Shown piece after piece: positions 1 through 3,882 of a stretch of 5,079 nucleotides of DNA; within the stretch, counting starts at the first letter, position 1; the number at the start of each line of letters is the position of its first letter. The position numbers were made by a program, and so were the translations under genes. Source of the DNA: Pseudomonadota bacterium (GTDB lineage Bacteria > Myxococcota_A > Polyangia > Haliangiales > Haliangiaceae). The notes below the pieces were generated by a model, which saw nothing but the letters and a program-made list of their open reading frames with translations, was not told where the DNA came from and searched no databases. The stretch lies in the NCBI GenBank assembly GCA_023386455.1, contig JAEWJO010000775.1, positions 1-5,079 on the forward strand, written 5' to 3'.

Positions 1-25
1 TCGCGACCGCGATTCGCTGAGCGGA

Positions 26-52
26 TTGTCCGGTCATCGGTTGGGGGACACC
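26..52 (+). repeat. 27-bp repeat, copy 1
   Basis: This copy matches the sequence at 109-135 in 24 of 27 positions, with the right-hand TCGGTTGGGGGACACC identical in both. Its ends form a short inverted repeat, TGTCC (27-31) and GGACA (46-50), with 14 nt between the arms. It resembles a dispersed REP-like element or the end of a small transposable element, but no transposase is in the window. Confidence 0.65.
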
Positions 53-108
53 AGCGACGCCAGCCACGAGGTCGGGTGACACCCGGCGTCGCCCCCGGTT
101 TGGTCCCG

Positions 109-135
109 TTGTCCGCTGGTCGGTTGGGGGACACC
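109..135 (+). repeat. 27-bp repeat, copy 2
   Basis: Second copy, 83 bp from the first in the same orientation. It differs at three internal positions only. The TGTCC (110-114) and GGACA (129-133) arms and their 14-nt spacing are kept, so the substitutions fall in the spacer. That pattern is what a structured or protein-recognised repeat would show, though two copies are too few to prove it. Confidence 0.65.
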
Positions 136-160
136 TCGGTCTTGGGCCGGTCGGGTGGGA

Positions 161-186
161 GGACAGCTGGTGTGGGCGGTCTGTCC
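161..186. repeat. Inverted repeat GGACAG-N14-CTGTCC
   Basis: A perfect 6-bp inverted repeat with a 14-nt loop. It uses the same GGACA/TGTCC words and spacing as the two 27-bp repeats but with the arms in the opposite order. The left part (147-166) also looks like a degraded version of their GGTTGGGGGACA core. It is not followed by a T-tract, so it is not a typical terminator. Confidence 0.4.
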
Positions 187-243
187 AACGAACACGGGCT
201 TGCCCGAACCCGGTGACGCGTTGCCGGTGCGGCACATTAGTGT

Positions 244-726
244 ATGATTGACACCATCGTGTTCACGTTCTTCTTCACCGAGGCATCGCCGTTCTCGCAG
301 TGGTTCCCGTGCCGCTTCGAGGTCGAAGGCGTCGCGTTCACCTGTGCCGAACAGTTCATGATGCACGGCAAGGCGACGCTGTTCGGCGACACCGAGGTGG
401 CAGCGAGGATCCTCGCGGCGAGCCATCCGCGAGAGCACAAGGCACTCGGGCGCAAGGTGGCCGGGTTCGACGACGCAGTGTGGAAGCGCGAGCGCGTGCG
501 GATCGTGAAGGACGGCAACCGCGCCAAGTTCACGCAGAACGACGAGCTGCTCGCGCTGCTGCTGAGCACGAAGGGCACGACGCTCGTCGAGGCGAGCCCG
601 TACGACAAGATCTGGGGCATCGGCCTCTCCGAGAACGATCCCCGCGCGATGGACCCCGCGCAGTGGAACGGCCAGAACCTGCTCGGGGTCGTGCTGACCG
701 AGCTGCGCGACGAGCTACTCGCCTAG
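244..726 (+). CDS. NADAR (YbiA-like) family N-glycosidase
   Basis: 160-residue single-domain protein covering the usual full NADAR length. Family hallmarks seen: SPFSQWFP (15-22) followed by the strand and helix carrying CAEQFMMHGKATLFGD (34-49), GRKV and W80, KFTQN (95-99), VEASPYDKIWGIGLS (115-129), and WNGQNLLG (141-148). Known family activity: E. coli YbiA and plant relatives hydrolyse the N-glycosidic bond of early riboflavin-pathway intermediates, and some NADAR proteins remove ADP-ribose from guanine bases. Which applies here cannot be read from the sequence, and no riboflavin or DarT-type toxin gene is adjacent. No signal peptide, so cytosolic. The ATG at 244 places the conserved N-terminal strand correctly. 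No good Shine-Dalgarno precedes it. The stop lies inside CTAG shared with the convergent gene. It appears to be a single-gene unit. Family call firm, substrate unknown. Confidence 0.9.
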   Translation: MIDTIVFTFFFTEASPFSQWFPCRFEVEGVAFTCAEQFMMHGKATLFGDTEVAARILAASHPREHKALGRKVAGFDDAVWKRERVRIVKDGNRAKFTQNDELLALLLSTKGTTLVEASPYDKIWGIGLSENDPRAMDPAQWNGQNLLGVVLTELRDELLA

Positions 727-1361
727 AACAGCTGGTTGTCGAAGCGGAGCATCAGGTAGTGCGGCGACGCGTCGGCGTCGATGATGATCGCGCCATCCTT
801 GCCGGGCGTGTTGCGATGGACGAGGTGCCCGCTGTCGGGCTGATCCTCGACGGTGGCGAAGATGGACACCTTGCCCCCGACGACGATGTTGCGATCGATC
901 TCGCCCACCATCGCGTCCTTGGCGAGCGGCATGAAGTCGAGGCGGTGGAGGTTCATGTTGTCGACGTAGTCGAACGTGTATTCGGGGCCGACGTGCCAGC
1001 CCTCGGACCACGCCGGGCCCGCGAGCGGCGCATCGCGCTGGGCGAGCGCCATCGTCGGCACACCGCTCGACGACACCACCGCGGCGACCATGCGGTAGAC
1101 CTGGTCGTTCGCGCGGACTTCGAGGATCACGTGCGTCGCGTTCGGCCGCGGACAGAAGCTGCCGGGCGGGACGAGCGCGACGAGCGTGCCGTCGAAGCGG
1201 CCAAAGCCGTTGCCGAGGTCCTGGCCGAACGTCGACACGCAGCCAGCCGAGTTGTCGACGGCGTCGGGGATGGCATCGACGGTCGAGGCATCGGGATCGG
1301 CCTTCGACATGTCGCGGCACGCTCCGAGGAGCGCGAGCATGACGACGGCGTGTCGGATCAC
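723..1361 (-). CDS. Putative lipoprotein of unknown function
   Basis: 212 residues. The N-terminus has a short signal peptide with Arg3 and His4, a hydrophobic stretch, and a lipobox LGAC with the lipidated Cys at 15. Residue +2 is Arg, so nothing marks it for inner-membrane retention and outer-membrane placement is the default guess. Residues 20-39 form a low-complexity Asp/Ala/Pro linker. The rest is a compact, mostly beta-like domain with Cys41 and Cys70 as a possible disulfide. No known domain was recognised. The start is GTG at 1361: an in-frame TGA lies only 15 bp upstream (1374-1376), and the only nearby internal ATG (residue 8) would remove the charged n-region. No clear Shine-Dalgarno. 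The gene lies 79 bp downstream of the PilZ-receiver gene on the same strand, so co-transcription is possible. Its stop overlaps the stop of the convergent NADAR gene. Confidence 0.8.
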   Translation of the reverse strand: MIRHAVVMLALLGACRDMSKADPDASTVDAIPDAVDNSAGCVSTFGQDLGNGFGRFDGTLVALVPPGSFCPRPNATHVILEVRANDQVYRMVAAVVSSSGVPTMALAQRDAPLAGPAWSEGWHVGPEYTFDYVDNMNLHRLDFMPLAKDAMVGEIDRNIVVGGKVSIFATVEDQPDSGHLVHRNTPGKDGAIIIDADASPHYLMLRFDNQLF

Positions 1362-1440
1362 GCGGAAGGCATATCACGCGCGACGCGCCGCCGACCACGC
1401 GCTGCCCGACCGTGCCTGACCGAGCGATGGCTCGACGCCG
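1362..1440. other. 79-bp spacer with small stem-loop
   Basis: Gap between two minus-strand genes. A stem-loop of 5 bp with a 4-nt loop (CGAGC-GATG-GCTCG, 1421-1434 on the plus strand) starts a few bases after the regulator stop codon. It has no T-tract on either side, so an intrinsic terminator is not supported. No convincing promoter for the lipoprotein gene was found. Confidence 0.35.
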
Positions 1441-2532
1441 CTAGAGCAGACGCTCGTCGGCGCTCGGATCGTCGGCGCGGTCGGCCTCGTCGCGCAGGCG
1501 AGCGTGCTCGAGCAGGAGGTGCGTGACGCTCGCCTCGAGCTCGACCTTCGCGATGTTCGGCGTCCCCGCCGACAGCTCGAAATAGCCGTGTCGCCAGTCG
1601 AGGACCTTCAGCACGATATCGCGCGGATCTCCGTCGGACTCCGACGAGCGCGCGCGGACGATCTTGCCGTTGATGAAATCGATCCACGCGACGATCTGGT
1701 CGCGCGTCACCGACAGCTGGCCGGTCTTCTTCTCCTGCTCGAACATCTGCAGCAGTGTCGGCAGTCCGACCTCGGTGAGGCTGCCACGCAGGACGACGCG
1801 CTCGATATCGCGCTGGAACACGCGCGCCCAGCGACGGGCGCGGAGGATGACCTCGAGCACGGTGAACGGCTTTGGAATGAAGTCGGCCGCGCCGAGCTGG
1901 AATGCCTGGAGGCGCGCGAGGTCGGTCGCGTTCGCCGACATGATCATGACCGGCACGCTCGCGAGCTCGCTGTGGCGCCCCATCTCCTGGAGGACGTGAA
2001 GGCCGTCGACGACGGGCATGTCACGCTCGATCAGAGCGACGTCGGGCGTCTTGGAGAGGCAGGCCCCGATTGCCTCGATGCCATTGGTGGCGGTGGCGAC
2101 GATGAAGCCGGCACTACCGAGTGCTGTCGAGAGGCGCTCGAGGATGCGCGTCTGCGAGTCGGCGACGAGGATGCGCAGGTCGGCGGCGGTGCGCGACGCG
2201 GCGTGGCGCTCGAGCATGCGAGCGATCGCGTCGAGGAACTGCTGCTCGCTCGGTCTCATGGGGTCGCGAAACATGATGCCGACGCCCGGATAACGGCCGA
2301 GCGTCCGGGCCTCGACCTCGCCCAGGGCGTGCGTGACCTGGCCGGTCATCACGTGGCGCTGGCCGTTCGGCGAAATGACGACCTGGAGGATCGTGCCAGC
2401 CTCGAGCGGCGGCGACAGCCGGATGAACATGCCCATCGGGGACAGGTCCTGCGAGACCGCGCGAACCTTCTTGCCGTTGTGGATGATCTCCACCGGCAGG
2501 TTCATGACGACACGATCGGTACGCCGGCGCAC
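1441..2532 (-). CDS. PilZ + receiver + DUF4388 (PATAN) regulator, degenerate receiver
   Basis: 363 residues, cytosolic, three domains. PilZ (about 1-110) has both c-di-GMP-binding motifs: RRTDR (3-7, RxxxR) and DLSPMG (29-34, D/NxSxxG). The receiver domain (about 118-238) runs from ILVADSQ to GAADFIPKPF. It keeps D125, S199 and K221, but the phospho-acceptor position three residues before the MP of ERDMP is Glu169, and the second pocket acid is Ser126. It is therefore probably not phosphorylated normally and may mimic the phosphorylated state. DUF4388/PATAN (about 248-350) runs from GSLTEVGLPTLLQMF to LLLEHARLRDE. The GTG start at 2532 was chosen because the downstream ATG (2505) would delete RRTDR. 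AGGGA lies 3 nt upstream of it, and a TAGAAT box about 30 bp upstream. No DNA-binding domain, so it probably acts through protein contacts, as similar myxobacterial signalling proteins do. Divergent from the transporter operon. Confidence 0.85.
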   Translation of the reverse strand: MRRRTDRVVMNLPVEIIHNGKKVRAVSQDLSPMGMFIRLSPPLEAGTILQVVISPNGQRHVMTGQVTHALGEVEARTLGRYPGVGIMFRDPMRPSEQQFLDAIARMLERHAASRTAADLRILVADSQTRILERLSTALGSAGFIVATATNGIEAIGACLSKTPDVALIERDMPVVDGLHVLQEMGRHSELASVPVMIMSANATDLARLQAFQLGAADFIPKPFTVLEVILRARRWARVFQRDIERVVLRGSLTEVGLPTLLQMFEQEKKTGQLSVTRDQIVAWIDFINGKIVRARSSESDGDPRDIVLKVLDWRHGYFELSAGTPNIAKVELEASVTHLLLEHARLRDEADRADDPSADERLL

Positions 2533-2563
2533 GAGTCCCTGGGTTACCGCGTTTCCGTCGGCG

Positions 2564-2569
2564 ATTCTA
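2564..2569 (-). promoter_or_regulatory. Possible -10 element for the PilZ-receiver gene
   Basis: TAGAAT on the minus strand matches the TATAAT consensus in five of six positions. It sits in the most AT-rich part of the 54-bp divergent gap, about 30 bp upstream of the GTG start. No good -35 hexamer is seen at 16-18 nt, so the call rests on this box and its position. No convincing promoter was seen for the plus-strand operon in the same gap. Confidence 0.3.
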
Positions 2570-2586
2570 CTTGGTAAGAACGTCAG

Positions 2587-3351
2587 GTGTGGCTCCAGCT
2601 CACCGATGTCGATGTCGAGCTCGGCGGACGCGCCGTCGTGCGCGGCGTGAGTGCGAGCGTCTCTCAGGGCGAGCTCGTGGTGATCGTCGGGCCGAACGGC
2701 GCCGGCAAGTCGACGCTCCTGCGTGCGATGGCAGGGCTCGTCACGGTCGCGTCGGGAGCAGTGCGGTGCATGGGCCACGATCCGGCGCGCGTCGACCGCC
2801 GGGTGATCGCGCGGGAGCTCGCCTATCTGCCGCAGCAGTACGAGCTTGCATTCCCGTTCATCGTCGAGGAGGTCGTGTTGCTCGGCCGGTACTCGCAGCA
2901 GAGTGGACTCGGGCTCGCGTCCGAGGCCGATCTCGCGGCGGCGCGCGAGGCGATGCGTGCGACCGACATCCAGCACCTCGCAGCACGGCGATTCGACCAG
3001 CTGTCGGGCGGCGAGACACGGCGCGTGATCCTCGCGCAGGCGATCTGTCAGGGCGCGAAGTGTGTTCTCCTCGACGAGCCAACGGCGGGCCTCGATCCGG
3101 CGCACGCGCGTGCGGTGTTCGAGATGCTGCGCGCGCAGTGCGATGCGGGAGCGTCTGCAGTTGTCGTCACGCACGACCTCGATCTCGCCCTGCGCCACGG
3201 TGGTCTGATGTGGCTCGTCGCCGAGGGTCACCTCGCGGCGCGCGGCGCTCCGGCCGACGTGCTGGCATCGGCCGCGACCCGTGCCGCCTTCTCGCTCGAC
3301 ATCCACGTCGGCGCCCTGCCCTCCGGCCGGCGCTTCGCGGTGCCCGCATGA
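2587..3351 (+). CDS. btuD: ABC transporter ATP-binding protein, BtuD/FhuC-type
   Basis: 254 residues, the usual length for the ATPase of a FecCD-type importer. It binds and hydrolyses ATP on the cytosolic face to drive uptake. Motifs: Walker A GPNGAGKST (35-43), Q-loop LPQQ (81-84), signature LSGGE (139-143), Walker B VLLDEP (160-165) with catalytic Glu164, D-loop AGLD (167-170), and switch His196. GTG at 2587 is the only possible start: an in-frame TAA lies at 2575-2577, and the conserved N-terminal strand begins at once. Shine-Dalgarno is weak. The TGA is part of an ATGA (3348-3351) that opens a small ORF entering the repeat array, and the partner permease starts 527 bp downstream. By sequence alone the substrate could be B12, haem or ferric siderophore. 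The cobT-like gene after the permease favours B12. The symbol is a family-level assignment. Confidence 0.85.
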   Translation: MWLQLTDVDVELGGRAVVRGVSASVSQGELVVIVGPNGAGKSTLLRAMAGLVTVASGAVRCMGHDPARVDRRVIARELAYLPQQYELAFPFIVEEVVLLGRYSQQSGLGLASEADLAAAREAMRATDIQHLAARRFDQLSGGETRRVILAQAICQGAKCVLLDEPTAGLDPAHARAVFEMLRAQCDAGASAVVVTHDLDLALRHGGLMWLVAEGHLAARGAPADVLASAATRAAFSLDIHVGALPSGRRFAVPA

Positions 3352-3581
3352 CGGCGACGTTCGCGACCGACGTCATCGCGATGAATGCGGCGGGCGGCCT
3401 CGTCAGTAGACGGCTCGAACGATGGCATATCGGCTCCGTCAACGGCATGGCCACCGAACGCCGCGGCGTCTGCAGCCACATGGGTATCTCGAGGCCCGGC
3501 ATGAGCGACTTCGACAGCGGCATGGCCGCCGGGCGCTGCGTTCTCCGTACCCACGTCGGTATCGCGCGAGGACCAGCATGA
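3348..3581 (+). CDS. Small ORF, ATGA-coupled, running into repeat array (77 aa)
   Basis: 77 codons, starting on the ATGA that ends the ATPase gene and ending on the ATGA that opens the next mini-ORF. Residues 1-29 resemble nothing recognised. Residues 30-51 are translated from the degenerate first repeat unit (GMA, then an H.GIxR pattern). Residues 52-77 are one full repeat peptide beginning MSDFDSGMAAG and ending GIARGPA. There is no Shine-Dalgarno before 3348, so translation would depend on coupling to the ATPase gene. No signal peptide or membrane segment. It may encode no functional protein and serve only to carry ribosomes through the insertion. It is listed because its ends fit the chain of overlapping starts and stops exactly. 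Confidence 0.4.
   Translation: MTATFATDVIAMNAAGGLVSRRLERWHIGSVNGMATERRGVCSHMGISRPGMSDFDSGMAAGRCVLRTHVGIARGPA
3473..3486. promoter_or_regulatory. Dyad element, unit 1 (degenerate)
   Basis: CAGCCACATGGGTA, the counterpart of the array's palindrome in the oldest-looking unit. The core is CACATG instead of CACGTG, and several pairs are lost. Confidence 0.3.
3548..3561. promoter_or_regulatory. Dyad element, unit 2
   Basis: TACCCACGTCGGTA, with six of seven pairs intact. The same variant recurs at 3772-3785. It lies about 17 nt upstream of the next start codon, overlapping the region just before the GAGG. Confidence 0.4.
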
Positions 3582-3655
3582 GCGACCTTGTCAGCGGCAT
3601 GGCTGCGGGGCGCCGCGGCGCCTGCATTCACGTGAGTATCGCGAGGCTGGCATGA
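3578..3655 (+). CDS. Repeat-encoded mini-ORF (25 aa)
   Basis: One 74-bp unit read in its standard frame: MSDLVSGMAAGRRG at the start and SIARLA at the end. GAGG at 3568-3571 with a 6-nt spacer gives a usable ribosome-binding site. Both ends are ATGA overlaps (3578-3581 and 3652-3655). It is the most diverged of the standard-frame units, and the 3-nt shortening relative to 77 keeps both the frame and the overlap. The peptide has no recognisable function. Confidence 0.35.
   Translation: MSDLVSGMAAGRRGACIHVSIARLA
3625..3638. promoter_or_regulatory. Dyad element, unit 3 (compensatory change)
   Basis: CATTCACGTGAGTA. The C-G pair next to the core in other units is T3628-A3635 here, so TCACGTGA is a perfect 8-bp palindrome despite two substitutions. 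T3627-G3636 would be a wobble pair in RNA. Confidence 0.45.
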
Positions 3656-3882
3656 GCGACGTCGGCTGCGGCACGGCGCCGCGCGCTGCGTTCTCCGTAC
3701 CCACGTGGGTATCCCGAGGCCGGCATGAGCGACTTCGGCTGCGGCACGGCCGCCGCGCGCTGCGTTCTGCGTACCCACGTCGGTATCGCGCGAGGGCCGG
3801 CATGAGCGACTTTGTCGGCGGCATGGCCGCCGGGCGCTGCGCTCTCTGTACACACGTGGGTCTCGCGCGAGGGCCGGCATGA
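3652..3882 (+). CDS. Repeat-encoded small ORF, frameshifted through three units (76 aa)
   Basis: Starts on ATGA at 3652 with GAGG at 3643-3646. The unit starting at 3652 is 73 bp (1-nt loss in its GC-rich middle, 3-nt loss near its end). Its frame therefore does not stop at 3725; it crosses the next unit out of frame as an Arg-rich stretch and returns to the standard frame at 3802, because 73 plus 77 is 150. The last 26 residues are a standard repeat peptide, and the TGA overlaps the permease ATG at 3879. Coupling to the permease is thus preserved despite the indels. Whether the peptide matters is unknown; the middle third looks like out-of-frame sequence. Confidence 0.35.
   Translation: MSDVGCGTAPRAAFSVPTWVSRGRHERLRLRHGRRALRSAYPRRYRARAGMSDFVGGMAAGRCALCTHVGLARGPA
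3698..3711. promoter_or_regulatory. Dyad element, unit 4 (perfect 14-bp palindrome)
   Basis: TACCCACGTGGGTA is fully self-complementary. It could be a binding site for a dimeric regulator in DNA, or fold back in the transcript just upstream of the ribosome-binding site for the start at 3725. Confidence 0.5.
3725..3805 (+). CDS. Repeat-encoded mini-ORF (26 aa)
   Basis: Standard 77-bp unit in the standard frame: MSDFGCGTAAARCVL at the start and VGIARGPA at the end. GAGG at 3716-3719 lies 5 nt from the ATG. Its TGA overlaps the next start as ATGA at 3802-3805. It overlaps the 76-residue frame starting at 3652 in a different frame, so independent initiation would be needed. No function is recognised. 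Confidence 0.3.
   Translation: MSDFGCGTAAARCVLRTHVGIARGPA
3772..3785. promoter_or_regulatory. Dyad element, unit 5
   Basis: TACCCACGTCGGTA, identical to the unit-2 copy, with one C-C mismatch. Flanking GCG on the left and CGC one base beyond on the right would lengthen a hairpin stem around a bulged T. Confidence 0.4.
3802..3882 (+). CDS. Repeat-encoded mini-ORF (26 aa), coupled to permease
   Basis: Last complete unit. The peptide starts MSDFVGGMAAGRC and ends VGLARGPA. GAGG at 3792-3795 is 6 nt from the ATG. Its TGA overlaps the permease start (ATGA 3879-3882), like the leader-peptide arrangement of translationally coupled genes. It lies in the same frame as the 3' end of the ORF starting at 3652, so the two share this segment. 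Confidence 0.35.
   Translation: MSDFVGGMAAGRCALCTHVGLARGPA
3816..3832. repeat. Perfect 7-bp inverted repeat around ATG, last unit
   Basis: CGGCGGC-ATG-GCCGCCG. The other full units have shorter versions at the same place (for example GCGGC-ATG-GCCGC at 3517-3529). In the transcript this would be a very stable short hairpin directly after the mini-ORF start. Confidence 0.5.
3849..3862. promoter_or_regulatory. Dyad element, unit 6
   Basis: TACACACGTGGGTC. The core ACACGTGG keeps CACGTG, with two outer pairs broken. It ends 16 nt before the permease ATG. Confidence 0.35.

Larger units (their letters stand above)
1..243. other. Intergenic region with short repeats; no supported gene
   Basis: No reading frame here looks like a protein. 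One plus-strand frame is open from the left edge to a TGA at 211-213, but its product is a low-complexity Arg/Gly-rich run typical of non-coding high-GC DNA. Another frame stops at 18-20, so the 3' tip of an upstream gene cannot be excluded. What stands out is repeat content: two copies of a 27-bp sequence (26-52, 109-135), degenerate pieces of it (about 70-83 and 147-166), and an inverted repeat at 161-186. No RNA gene or convincing promoter was seen. The sequence just before the gene at 244 has no clear Shine-Dalgarno. Confidence 0.6.

Noticed and set aside
723..760. Bidirectional terminator between the convergent genes
   Set aside because: No stem followed by a T-tract on either strand near the shared stop codons.
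300..1526. Long plus-strand open frame overlapping the NADAR and lipoprotein genes
   Set aside because: The product is Arg/Ala/Asp-rich without a domain, and it crosses two well-supported genes in other frames. It is a high-GC shadow.
2533..3306. Extension of the PilZ-receiver frame far upstream on the minus strand
   Set aside because: The frame is open to 3306, but it is antisense to the ATPase Walker and signature motifs and reads as Arg-rich filler. The PilZ domain begins naturally at the GTG at 2532.
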